A stretch of DNA of 64,000 nucleotides from the NCBI GenBank assembly GCA_023229505.1, contig JALNZD010000020.1, positions 1 through 64,000 of the forward strand. Reading direction: 5' to 3'. Shown in pieces: positions 44,243 through 52,845 of the stretch. The notes under the pieces were generated by a model. That model was not told the origin of the DNA. It was given only the letters and a program-made list of their open reading frames with translations, and made no database searches. Position 1 is the first letter of the stretch. Every line of letters begins with the position of its first letter. Both the position numbers and the translations under genes were made by a program. The stretch is from Bacteroidales bacterium (GTDB lineage Bacteria > Bacteroidota > Bacteroidia > Bacteroidales > JAGOPY01).

Positions 44243-45643
44243 ATGAAAAGACAATTCGTATATTTAATTAGCATTGGGATACTTAACTTTTTTTTATTTA
44301 TAGGAGTGTTCAAACTTCTTCAAAATGAGAAAATTTACCATAATACACTTGGCGTTATCTCAGAAAACTATGAAAGAATTGGGGGGTGGGACAATTATGA
44401 AATAAAAAAGACATCTAAACCATTTCTTCAGATAAAAAATGACAACTTTGAAACTTGGGATGCCGCAATATACAAATGTGTCAGTGAAAGAATGTATTGT
44501 CCTGAAAATGATTGCTACGGTAATGTAAGGGCTGCTTTTTTTCCTCTTTTCCCGGTTCTTTGGAAAATAACATTTAGTTCGCCCATAGGTATTTCAATTA
44601 TTAACTATTTTCTCTTTATTTTATCCATTGCGTTTCTTGTGATGTTTTTATTTAAGACAACATTATTTAATAAATTGGTCACGTATTCTATTCTTATTAC
44701 CCTGCCCTCTACCATCATTTATTATATACCCTATACGGAGGCTCTGTTCTTGTTTACGATGACGGCGGCTGCAATTGGGATAATAAAAAAGAAATATTGG
44801 TTGTTTTTTGCAGGTAGTTTTTTAATGTCGATGGTGAGACCAGCTTCCGTTTTTATACTTATTGCAATAGTGTTTGCTGAATTAATAATTCTCATTAAAA
44901 ACAAGAATTACCGCTTATTCATAAATGAAATAATCTTTAAATCCTTACCATTCATAATTGGATATTTCTGTGTTATATTTATTCAATATTTATATACTGG
45001 CTCCTGGTCTGCAATGATAGAAGCTCAAAAGCATTGGGCAGGAGGAGTTCAGGTAGTTAAAGGATTCTCAGACTGGTCTATTGAAGGGTTTGGACTGTCT
45101 TCTTTTGCTATATTCTTTGTATGCTTACCAGCTCTGCTATTTACCTTATTTTTGCTTATTAACAGGAATAAAAAAACTAAAGGAGATTATATTCTAAACA
45201 TTAAGAATTATGACATCGGGTATTTATTATTAATTTCTGTTTTTTATTTAATTGGAATTTTTGCTTTTACACTAATAACATCAGGAGGGAATTTACATAG
45301 CTTTTTCAGATTTACGTTAGCTTCCCCTTTCTTTTATATAGCCTTATTATTTTTTCTTAATTATTTATACGAAAAACCGGTAAAATTATTTTTTTCAATT
45401 TTTATCATCTTAAATGTTTTACTAATACTGTTTCTGAATTTTGAGGATTATGGTGGCGGGAGAATGCAGTTTTCGTTTTTCGGACTTTATATGTTTATTG
45501 CGACAGGTTTATTCCTTATCATAAAAAAAATAATATCCCAACCAATTCAAATAGTAATAATAATAGCACTAATTATACTGAATACTATTTGGAATACTTA
45601 TTTATTAAATGTTTTTTTTAGCAATGGTTGGATATTCACATAA
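44243..45643 (+). CDS. AT-rich GT-C-like polytopic membrane protein, unknown function
   Basis: The 466-aa protein has about ten hydrophobic segments and a periplasmic loop after the first helix. The loop pattern WDAAIYKCVSERMYC ... AAFFPLFPVLW resembles PIG-V-like mannosyltransferases of the GT-C fold (a charged first loop containing W-D). The match is by eye, so the transferase call is tentative. Its base composition stands out: 16 G+C in the 60 bases 45301-45360, against 31 in 43381-43440 of actF. It lies between actF and the CcsBA promoter, with a terminator directly behind it, so it could be a recent insertion at the end of the act operon. Confidence 0.7.
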   Translation: MKRQFVYLISIGILNFFLFIGVFKLLQNEKIYHNTLGVISENYERIGGWDNYEIKKTSKPFLQIKNDNFETWDAAIYKCVSERMYCPENDCYGNVRAAFFPLFPVLWKITFSSPIGISIINYFLFILSIAFLVMFLFKTTLFNKLVTYSILITLPSTIIYYIPYTEALFLFTMTAAAIGIIKKKYWLFFAGSFLMSMVRPASVFILIAIVFAELIILIKNKNYRLFINEIIFKSLPFIIGYFCVIFIQYLYTGSWSAMIEAQKHWAGGVQVVKGFSDWSIEGFGLSSFAIFFVCLPALLFTLFLLINRNKKTKGDYILNIKNYDIGYLLLISVFYLIGIFAFTLITSGGNLHSFFRFTLASPFFYIALLFFLNYLYEKPVKLFFSIFIILNVLLILFLNFEDYGGGRMQFSFFGLYMFIATGLFLIIKKIISQPIQIVIIIALIILNTIWNTYLLNVFFSNGWIFT

Positions 45644-45664
45644 AATTCGGCTTCTATACGACAT

Positions 45665-45701
45665 AAGCGTTGAGTATTAACAGATGCTTGGCGCTTTTTT
45701 T
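45665..45701 (+). terminator. Rho-independent terminator after the GT-C-like gene
   Basis: AAGCGTTGAG (45665-45674) pairs with CTTGGCGCTT (45687-45696), ten pairs including three G-U, followed by a T-run to 45701. It separates the act operon from the ccsBA unit. Confidence 0.75.
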
Positions 45702-45742
45702 GTTTTAATTTAAACTCATTCTTTATAATTCTTCTTTTTAGC

Positions 45743-45750
45743 TATTTTTG
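45743..45750 (+). promoter_or_regulatory. -7 element (TATTTTTG) for ccsBA
   Basis: This is an exact TAnnTTTG match 22 bases before the CcsBA ATG and 42 bases after the terminator. Confidence 0.6.
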
Positions 45751-45771
45751 CTTGCATAAAAATCTTCATTT

Positions 45772-48700
45772 ATGCGAAAATTATTTGACTTTATATTTTC
45801 CATGCAATTTGCAGGGACCCTTATGCTGGTCTTTGCTGCAGCTATCGGAACAGCAACATTTATAGAGAATGATTTCAGCACGCTTGCCGCCAAATCTGTA
45901 GTTTATGATGCCAGATGGTTCGAGGCCCTTTTATTGCTGACTGCCATCAGCCTGGTCGGTAGTGTGTTCAAGTATAAATTATATGAACGAAAGAGATATA
46001 ATGTGTTATTGTTCCACCTTTCTTTTGTTGTCATCCTTGCCGGGGCTGCTATTACCCGCTATGCAGGCTATGAAGGCACGATGATGATCCGGGAAGGGGA
46101 ATCTTCCAGCCAGATTATCTCTGAAAGCCCGTTTGTCCAGGTAACCGTTGAAAAGAATGGCCAGAAGGGTTATTTCTATGACGATTACTTATTCACGGAG
46201 TTCAAGAAGAACCACTTCGACGAAACATACACATTTGACGGAGAAGACTTTCGTCTTGAATTTCAGAAATATATTCCCAATGCAGCCGAGGCTGTCGTGG
46301 AAGATCCGGATGGGATACCGATGATGACTTTTGTCACGGTGGAAAACAGTGAAAGAAAAAATGCCCTGATTAAAGCCGGTGAAAACAAAAAAACAGCAGG
46401 GCTCAATCTGAGCTTTAATGCCGAAACATCGGATCCGGAAGCAATCCATATTAATTATACCCCGGAATCAGGGTTGACTTTCCGCGCACCTGTCGATGCT
46501 ACCGTCATGAACATGATGGCCGGAACTACTGACACCCTTAGCAAGGATTCTACGTATACCTTGAACCCAATGCAGTTATATAGTTTTGATGGCATTCAGC
46601 TTGTAGTCCGGCAATTTTACGCCACCGGGAAAACCCAGATGGTTTCCTCCCCGCATGAAAAAAGCGGAGCTGCCGCCATAGTAATGAACCTGAGCTATAA
46701 AGGCCAGACAGAAGAAATCAGTATGCTTGGCGGGAAAGATATGATCGGTCAACCGGTCAAAACCATCATCGGTGACGCGGAATTTTCACTCGCATACGGC
46801 TCCAGGATCATCGAAATACCCTTCTCCATTATGCTGAGAGATTTCCAGCTTGAAAGATATCCCGGATCCCAAAGCCCTTCTTCCTTTGCCAGTGAAGTAA
46901 CCGTGCTTGATCCTGCAAAAAATGTGGAAAAACCATACCGGATTTTCATGAACAATATCCTGAATTATGGCGGATTCAGGTTTTTTCAGTCCTCTTATGA
47001 TAAAGATGAAAAAGGAACCATTCTTTCCGTGAACCATGACAAATGGGGAACAATGGTGACTTACATCGGCTATATTATCCTGGCGGCAGGACTTCTTTAT
47101 AATTTCTTCAGTAAAAACAGCCGGTTCAGGAAGCTGGCCCGGACATCTTCACAATTGAAGAAAAAGAGTGCACTGGCTTCCATAGGAATTCTTGTGGTTA
47201 TCAGCATGGCTTCTTTTTCTTCCATGGCCCAGCATGGTTCAACCCCTGATCCACAAAAAATCAGTAAAGATCATGCTACAAAATTCGGACAGTTATTGGT
47301 TCAGGACCAGGATGGCGGACGGATGAAGCCTGTCAATACCCTTTCTTCGGAAATTTTGCGTAAAATTTCCCGCAAAGACAAGATGATGGGGTTGAATAGC
47401 GACCAGATATTCCTGGGAATGCTGACAAACCCGATTTATTGGGAGACTGTACCGATGATCAAAGTGAGTGACAAGGAACTCAAAAAAGTCATCGGCGTAG
47501 AAGGAAAATATGCCTCATTTAATGATTTTATCGACCAGGAAATGGGCTCTTATAAGCTTTCTGAACATGTTGATGCAGCTTATAATAAAAAACCTGTCGA
47601 GAGAACCAGCTTTGACAAGGATGTGATTAAAGTTGATGAACGGGTGAATGTTTTCTACATGGCTATAACCGGTGATTTCCTGACCGCATTCCCGGAGCCA
47701 CGACATCCTGATAACAAATGGCACACCGCAGAGGATCCTTATTCCGTTTTTGATTCGACAGACGCCGGTTTTGTAAGTAATATCCTGCCGGTTTATTATC
47801 ATGCCGTTGTCGATGGAATGAGTTCAAACGATTGGGCGCAAGCTGATTCCACTCTTGGATACCTTAAAACGTTCCAAAATAAATATGGTGCTGAGGTTAT
47901 TCCACCTAAGTTAAAAACCCAGCTTGAAATTACTTATAACAATATCAATATTTTCAAACGCCTTTTCCCGTTTTACGGGCTGGTTGGTTTAATTTTTATT
48001 GTCGTGCTCTTTATGCAGGTCCTTAGCCGGGGAGTTGACCTGAAATGGATCGTACGGATTCTGATCTGGCTCATCATTGCAGGGTTTATCCTGCATACAC
48101 TTGGTTTGGCAATAAGGTGGTACGTGGCGGAACACGCACCCTGGAGCAACGGATATGAAACCATGATCTACATTGCCTGGGGCACGGTCCTCTCAGGGAT
48201 CCTTTTTTCCAGAAAATCTAAAATCACCCTTGCAACCACTGCCATTCTCGCATCAGTGACACTTATGGTAGCCAACCTGAGCTGGCTCGACCCACAGGTG
48301 ACCAATCTGGTCCCGGTGCTGAAATCATACTGGTTAGTCATCCATGTTGCGATCATTACGGCAAGTTACAGTTTCCTTGGCGTCGGTGCCCTTTTGGGAT
48401 TCCTGAACCTGATCCTGATCAGCCTTCAGAATAAGAACAATTTCGGAAAGCTGAAAGATACCATAGAAGAGCTTACCAATATCAATGAAATGAACCTGAT
48501 TATCGGTGTATTCCTGGTAACCATCGGCACCTTCCTTGGAGCTGTCTGGGCAAATGAATCATGGGGCCGGTATTGGGGATGGGACTCCAAAGAGACCTGG
48601 GCACTAGTCACGGTTCTGGTTTATTCTTTCATCGTCCACATGAGACTTATCCCTGGCTTGAACGGGGTCTTTGCCTTTAATTTTGCCGCCCTTATCGGTT

Positions 48701-48888
48701 TCAGCTCTGTGCTGATGACTTATTTCGGCGTGAACTATTACCTGTCGGGCATGCACTCCTATGCTGCAGGTGACCCGGTCCCGGTGCCTACTTTTGTATA
48801 CTACACTGTTGCTATTGTTGCCCTGGTTTCATTGCTATCGTACCTTAATCATTTAAGAATGGCTAAGAGCAAGAAAGCGAGCGAGTAG
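45772..48888 (+). CDS. ccsBA: Cytochrome c biogenesis protein CcsBA (ResB-CcsA fusion)
   Basis: System II haem exporter and cytochrome c synthetase in a single 1038-aa chain. The N-terminal ResB/CcsB half has four helices (the first at about residues 10-28) and a large periplasmic domain. A second periplasmic stretch (about 490-725) and the C-terminal CcsA half follow, with six or more helices. The haem-handling WWD signature reads NESWGRYWGWDSKETWAL at about residues 926-943. It is needed to attach haem in ActA, ActE, the cytochrome c at 49050 and the CtaC fusion. It has its own promoter. Confidence 0.95.
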   Translation: MRKLFDFIFSMQFAGTLMLVFAAAIGTATFIENDFSTLAAKSVVYDARWFEALLLLTAISLVGSVFKYKLYERKRYNVLLFHLSFVVILAGAAITRYAGYEGTMMIREGESSSQIISESPFVQVTVEKNGQKGYFYDDYLFTEFKKNHFDETYTFDGEDFRLEFQKYIPNAAEAVVEDPDGIPMMTFVTVENSERKNALIKAGENKKTAGLNLSFNAETSDPEAIHINYTPESGLTFRAPVDATVMNMMAGTTDTLSKDSTYTLNPMQLYSFDGIQLVVRQFYATGKTQMVSSPHEKSGAAAIVMNLSYKGQTEEISMLGGKDMIGQPVKTIIGDAEFSLAYGSRIIEIPFSIMLRDFQLERYPGSQSPSSFASEVTVLDPAKNVEKPYRIFMNNILNYGGFRFFQSSYDKDEKGTILSVNHDKWGTMVTYIGYIILAAGLLYNFFSKNSRFRKLARTSSQLKKKSALASIGILVVISMASFSSMAQHGSTPDPQKISKDHATKFGQLLVQDQDGGRMKPVNTLSSEILRKISRKDKMMGLNSDQIFLGMLTNPIYWETVPMIKVSDKELKKVIGVEGKYASFNDFIDQEMGSYKLSEHVDAAYNKKPVERTSFDKDVIKVDERVNVFYMAITGDFLTAFPEPRHPDNKWHTAEDPYSVFDSTDAGFVSNILPVYYHAVVDGMSSNDWAQADSTLGYLKTFQNKYGAEVIPPKLKTQLEITYNNINIFKRLFPFYGLVGLIFIVVLFMQVLSRGVDLKWIVRILIWLIIAGFILHTLGLAIRWYVAEHAPWSNGYETMIYIAWGTVLSGILFSRKSKITLATTAILASVTLMVANLSWLDPQVTNLVPVLKSYWLVIHVAIITASYSFLGVGALLGFLNLILISLQNKNNFGKLKDTIEELTNINEMNLIIGVFLVTIGTFLGAVWANESWGRYWGWDSKETWALVTVLVYSFIVHMRLIPGLNGVFAFNFAALIGFSSVLMTYFGVNYYLSGMHSYAAGDPVPVPTFVYYTVAIVALVSLLSYLNHLRMAKSKKASE

Positions 48889-49049
48889 ATTAACAGGATA
48901 GAATTGGAAAAAAGCACAAAAATAAGCTGCTAACTTTATTGTGAAATCTGCACCAGCCAAAAAATTAACCTCAACTATCTATTTAAATGGGATATATTGG
49001 TTAATTTTACCTCCTCTGAAACATTTCAAAATAATTAAATACGACAACC

Positions 49050-49544
49050 ATGAAAAAATTAAATTTTGTTTTGGTTTTAGGGGTTATGGGAATTGCTTTT
49101 GTAATGAACTCCTGTTCATCGGGTTCCGAGCAGAAAACCCGGAAGCCGGAAACCATTATCCAGAAAGACCCTGGAGCAACCGAAGCAGCAGTAAACACCA
49201 ATGAAATGGCCGCACAGGTGGCCCGTGGAGAACAAATCTACAAAGAGAAGTGTATTGTTTGTCACCAGGCTGATGGAAAAGGCCTTCCAGGTGCATTTCC
49301 TCCATTAGCCAAGTCGGATTACCTGTTGGCCGACAAGGTAAGGGCTGTTGTTCAGGCACTTAATGGCTCAAATGAACCAATAACGGTCAACGGCCAGGTT
49401 TTCAATGCTCCTATGCCGCCCCAGGTTAACACGAAAGAAGATGCTGTTGCCATCATTAATTATGTGCTGAATAATTTTGGAAATAATGGCGGTTACATCA
49501 CCCTGGAAGAAGTTAAAAGCGTTGTGATTAAGCCACGTCCATAA
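49050..49544 (+). CDS. Monohaem cytochrome c lipoprotein
   Basis: The 164-aa product has a lipoprotein signal (about MNSC, Cys22), a flexible linker rich in charged residues and a class I cytochrome c domain: CIVCHQADGKGLPGAFPPLA at about residues 67-86 and a distal Met in NAPMPPQ. It could shuttle electrons from ACIII to the cytochrome oxidase. A weak promoter (TAATTTTA, 49002-49009) is upstream. DUF4920 follows nine bases behind. Confidence 0.92.
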   Translation: MKKLNFVLVLGVMGIAFVMNSCSSGSEQKTRKPETIIQKDPGATEAAVNTNEMAAQVARGEQIYKEKCIVCHQADGKGLPGAFPPLAKSDYLLADKVRAVVQALNGSNEPITVNGQVFNAPMPPQVNTKEDAVAIINYVLNNFGNNGGYITLEEVKSVVIKPRP

Positions 49545-49553
49545 TTAATTATT

Positions 49554-50042
49554 ATGAGAATCTTTAGTTTTATTTTAATACTGGCTTTCTTATCTTCCTG
49601 TCAGCAAACACCACAGAAAGTGGAGCCGGCAGTGAAATCAGATCAACCATCAACCGGCAGCTTCGGGAAAGAGATACCTTCGGAGAAAGCCATCGCGGCT
49701 GCTGATTTGATCAGTGTTTTCGCTGTTTCCGATACGGTTGAAGCTATAATATCAGGTAATATTACTGCTTCATGCAAACATACAGGCTGCTGGATGGATC
49801 TTGATATGGGAAAAGGCGAAACGGTCCATGTGACTTTTTTAGATGAGTCGTTCACGATCCCGTTAGATGCAGCAGGTAAAAATGCCGTTGCTCAAGGCAT
49901 CGCCATCAGGGAGCTGATCCCGGTTGAAACCTTGCAAAATTATGCCAGGGAAGAAGGGAAAAGCGAAGAAGAAGTTGCTGCGATTACAGAACCTGTCTAT
50001 GCCTATGAATTTATTGCCAAAGGAGTCCTTATAGAGGAATAA
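49554..50042 (+). CDS. DUF4920 domain lipoprotein
   Basis: The 162-aa product has a lipobox LSSC (Cys16), a Ser/Pro-rich linker and an OB-like beta barrel with the family mark ASCKHTGCWMDLDMGKGETV, containing two Cys and a nearby His and Met that might bind metal. DUF4920 proteins are uncharacterised. The position between a cytochrome c and the oxidase cluster hints at a redox or copper role. That is inference. Confidence 0.85.
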   Translation: MRIFSFILILAFLSSCQQTPQKVEPAVKSDQPSTGSFGKEIPSEKAIAAADLISVFAVSDTVEAIISGNITASCKHTGCWMDLDMGKGETVHVTFLDESFTIPLDAAGKNAVAQGIAIRELIPVETLQNYAREEGKSEEEVAAITEPVYAYEFIAKGVLIEE

Positions 50043-50057
50043 CCAAACCCTTGAACC

Positions 50058-51647
50058 ATGTTTGCTGAACATCATCAGAAAGTTTACAGGACTGAACTGA
50101 CGCCCATCAGCTTTCTGCGCCGTTCAGCTAATGTTTATCCTGAGAAAATTGCCATTATCCATAATGAGAGGCGTTACACCTATCATGAATTTGAAGAACG
50201 GGTCAACCGGTTTTCTTCGCAACTTAAAAAATGTGGGCTAAAAAAGCATGACCGGGTCGCTTTTTTATGCCCGAACATCCCTGCTCTGCTTGAAGCCCAT
50301 TTTGCAGTCCCGACCGCCGGGGGTATCCTGGTACCGATCAATACCCGCCTGAATGCAGAAGAAATCGGTTATATCATACAGCATTCAGGCTCAAGGTTTT
50401 TATTTGCAGATAGTGAGTTGAAACCGGTTGTTGATTCGCTCGATCTTTCAGGGTTAAGAATTATTGAAGTTAATGATACAGGGTTGCAGGAAGATCCTTA
50501 TGAAGCATTCCTTTCAGAAGGTACGCCAGAACCAGTTGACAGTATGCTTGAAGATGAAGAAGAACCAATCTCGCTTAATTACACTTCCGGCACGACCGGC
50601 CGGCCAAAAGGGGTGATTTACACCCATCGGGGCGCCTATCTTAATTCATTGGGTGAAGCCATTGAAACCAGGCTATGTCCTGAAAGCGTATATCTCTGGA
50701 CATTACCTATGTTTCATTGTAATGGATGGTGTTTTACCTGGGCTGTCACGGCCGTTGGAGGCACTCATGTCTGCCTTCGTAAAACCGATCCGGGAATGAT
50801 CTGGGACCTGATAAAAAATGAAAATGTCACCCATTTCAACGGCGCCCCGACGCTACAGATCAACTTGCTGAACCATCCGAAAGCGGAACCTGTTCTCCAT
50901 CCCGTGACCGTCACCATTGCCGGCGCCCCGCCTTCCCCTACCCTGCTGGAAATGATCAAATCCTATAATTTCAAACCGGTTCACGTCTATGGATTAACTG
51001 AAACATACGGCCCGATTACTGTTTGCGAATGGCACCCGGAGTGGGATAAGCTGCCTGTCGAAGAGCAGTCCTTATACAGGGCAAGGCAGGGACAGGCTTA
51101 CCTGACGGCTGATATGGTAAGGGTGGTGGATGAGAACCTGGAAGATATCCAAAAAGATGGCAAGACCTTAGGGGAAGTGATCATGCGGGGGAATAATGTA
51201 ATGAAGGAATATTATCTTCAGCCGGAGGCGACTGCCAGGGCATTTCTCGGGGGCTGGTTCCATTCCGGCGACCTGGCAGTCTGGCATCCTGATGGTTACA
51301 TCGAGTTGCGTGACAGGCTGAAAGATATTATTATTTCAGGGGGCGAAAATATTTCTACTATTGAGATCGAGCAACTGGTGGTCAGGCACCCTGCCGTGCT
51401 GGAATGCGCCGTCGTAGCTATCCCGGATGAGAAATGGGGAGAACGTCCGAAAGCTTTCGTGACTTTAAAAAGAGATGCCAGGGCTACAGAAGAAGAGATC
51501 ATCAGCTTCTGCAGGGAACATGCTGCACATTTCAAATGCCCTGTTGCCGTTGAGTTTGGAGAATTGCCAAAGACCTCTACCGGTAAGATCCAGAAGTATA
51601 TTTTACGTGAAAAAGAATGGGCTGGAAAGAGGAAGAGGATTAATTAA
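50058..51647 (+). CDS. Acyl-CoA synthetase (AMP-binding, ANL superfamily)
   Basis: The 529-aa enzyme activates a carboxylic acid as an acyl-AMP and then as a CoA thioester. The P-loop-like motif is NYTSGTTGRPKGVIYTH at about residues 175-191. GLTETYGP, the adenylate Asp in WFHSGDLAVWHPDGYIEL, and DIIISGGENISTIEIE follow. The catalytic Lys is in PKTSTGKIQKYILRE near the C-terminus. The acyl pocket suggests a medium- or short-chain substrate as in many Bacteroidota homologues, but this cannot be read directly. It lies 15 bases after DUF4920 and appears unrelated to its respiratory neighbours. Confidence 0.92.
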   Translation: MFAEHHQKVYRTELTPISFLRRSANVYPEKIAIIHNERRYTYHEFEERVNRFSSQLKKCGLKKHDRVAFLCPNIPALLEAHFAVPTAGGILVPINTRLNAEEIGYIIQHSGSRFLFADSELKPVVDSLDLSGLRIIEVNDTGLQEDPYEAFLSEGTPEPVDSMLEDEEEPISLNYTSGTTGRPKGVIYTHRGAYLNSLGEAIETRLCPESVYLWTLPMFHCNGWCFTWAVTAVGGTHVCLRKTDPGMIWDLIKNENVTHFNGAPTLQINLLNHPKAEPVLHPVTVTIAGAPPSPTLLEMIKSYNFKPVHVYGLTETYGPITVCEWHPEWDKLPVEEQSLYRARQGQAYLTADMVRVVDENLEDIQKDGKTLGEVIMRGNNVMKEYYLQPEATARAFLGGWFHSGDLAVWHPDGYIELRDRLKDIIISGGENISTIEIEQLVVRHPAVLECAVVAIPDEKWGERPKAFVTLKRDARATEEEIISFCREHAAHFKCPVAVEFGELPKTSTGKIQKYILREKEWAGKRKRIN

Positions 51648-51960
51648 GGAGTAGTCCCGCGAGGATTGGGCGGATTATTTTATCGGACGAACGAGCGATC
51701 GAACGATCAGGTGATATTCGATTTGTTCCACAAGATTTGTCCCGCCAGGGACGACTGAAAATAGCCCCGGACACCCGTCCGGGGATTGATATGATGGCCA
51801 TTAATTTCAAGTCCCTTTGGGGACGGCCGAAATATGGAGATGTCATCTCGTTTAAATATCGTTTCATTCGTCCCGAAGGGACTTTTTAATTGACACCGCT
51901 CCTTTTTCCCCGGATTTCATCCGGGTCTACTTTCATACCTCCCTGACGGGAGGTGTTAAT
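51648..51960. repeat. Cluster of six REP-like hairpins plus octamer repeat
   Basis: No gene is visible. The small palindromes are GTCCC-GCCA-GGGAC (51739-51752), CCCCGGAC-ACCC-GTCCGGGG (51765-51784), GTCCC-TTTG-GGGAC (51811-51824), GTCCC-GAA-GGGAC with a T-run (51870-51887), CCCGGAT-TTC-ATCCGGG (51909-51925) and ACCTCCC-TGAC-GGGAGGT (51937-51954). Before them, 51677-51715 is the reverse-complement form of the octamer run at 28540-28580 (CGAACGAG, CGATCGAA). The GTCCC hairpin at 51870 has the form of a terminator for the preceding gene. Confidence 0.8.
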
Positions 51961-51991
51961 ATAAAGAATATTTTGATTTTTCATTCAATTA

Positions 51992-52023
51992 TTTGCAACC
52001 TATTTAGATTTATTCTAAATTTG
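51992..52023 (+). promoter_or_regulatory. Full Bacteroidota promoter (TTTG -33, TAAATTTG -7) for the cytochrome oxidase operon
   Basis: TTTG at 51992-51995 and TAAATTTG at 52016-52023 are separated by 20 bases, the textbook -33/-7 layout of the phylum. The SCO start lies 35 bases downstream. This is the clearest promoter in the window. Confidence 0.75.
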
Positions 52024-52058
52024 CACCCGATTTCTTAGCCTAAAAAAAACCAAATCAT

Positions 52059-52841
52059 ATGTTGAAAATCAACTTTTTACTTGTCATTATTTTTCTATCT
52101 CTTCTTGCACCGTTCATTATAAAGGCGCAAGAGGAATTAGGAATTTATGAGCATTTGGACGAATATATTCCGAATGACCTGGTATTTGTAACTGATAAAT
52201 ATGATACCGTAAACCTTCTCAAGCAGATAGACAAACCAACGGTAATTGTGCCGGTTTACTACGAATGTCCCGGCCTGTGTAGCCCGCTGCTGGAAGGGGT
52301 TGCCGATGTTATCTCAAAAGCCTCCATCGAACTTGGAAAAGATTACCAGGTTTTCACTATCAGCTTTAATCCGGATGAAAAAACGAGACTTGGCAAAGAG
52401 AAAAAGGAAAATTATGCCAAACTGGTTAAAAACAACAGCGATATGGAGCATGGATGGATCTTTCATACCGGCGATAGCACAAATATCAGCAAACTGCTTA
52501 ATAGCTTAGGATACAAGGTTAAAAGAGAAGGAAAGGAATGGATACACCCGGCAGCGATCATCGTTCTTAGTCCGGATGGAAAAATTACCCGTTATCTTCA
52601 TGGAACCTATTTTCTTCCATTTGACCTCAAAATGGCGGTCGTTGAAGCCTCTCATGGAAAATCGGGCCCTACCATCAATAAAATGCTGAAGTTTTGCTTC
52701 AGCTATGATGCACAAGGCAAGAAGTATGTTTTTAATATCACCAAGGTTTCCGGCAGTATTATTATGCTGATGGTCCTCGGTTTTTTTGTCTCATTGGTGT
52801 TGAAAAGCAAAAAGAATAAGAAACCCTCTATTGAAAACTGA
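52059..52841 (+). CDS. SCO1/SenC family copper chaperone
   Basis: SCO proteins help assemble the CuA site of cytochrome oxidase subunit II. The 260-aa protein has an N-terminal signal anchor, a thioredoxin fold with the copper-binding CPGLC (in VYYECPGLCSPLL at about residues 65-77), the distal His in RYLHGTYF at about 182-189, and a C-terminal transmembrane helix (about 228-249), which is unusual but common in Bacteroidota homologues. It leads the operon that encodes the oxidase. Confidence 0.92.
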   Translation: MLKINFLLVIIFLSLLAPFIIKAQEELGIYEHLDEYIPNDLVFVTDKYDTVNLLKQIDKPTVIVPVYYECPGLCSPLLEGVADVISKASIELGKDYQVFTISFNPDEKTRLGKEKKENYAKLVKNNSDMEHGWIFHTGDSTNISKLLNSLGYKVKREGKEWIHPAAIIVLSPDGKITRYLHGTYFLPFDLKMAVVEASHGKSGPTINKMLKFCFSYDAQGKKYVFNITKVSGSIIMLMVLGFFVSLVLKSKKNKKPSIEN

Positions 52842-52845
52842 TGAT

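Noticed and set aside
48941..49204. 87-codon open frame upstream of the cytochrome c gene
   Set aside because: It starts at a non-ATG codon and overlaps the well-supported cytochrome c lipoprotein in another frame.
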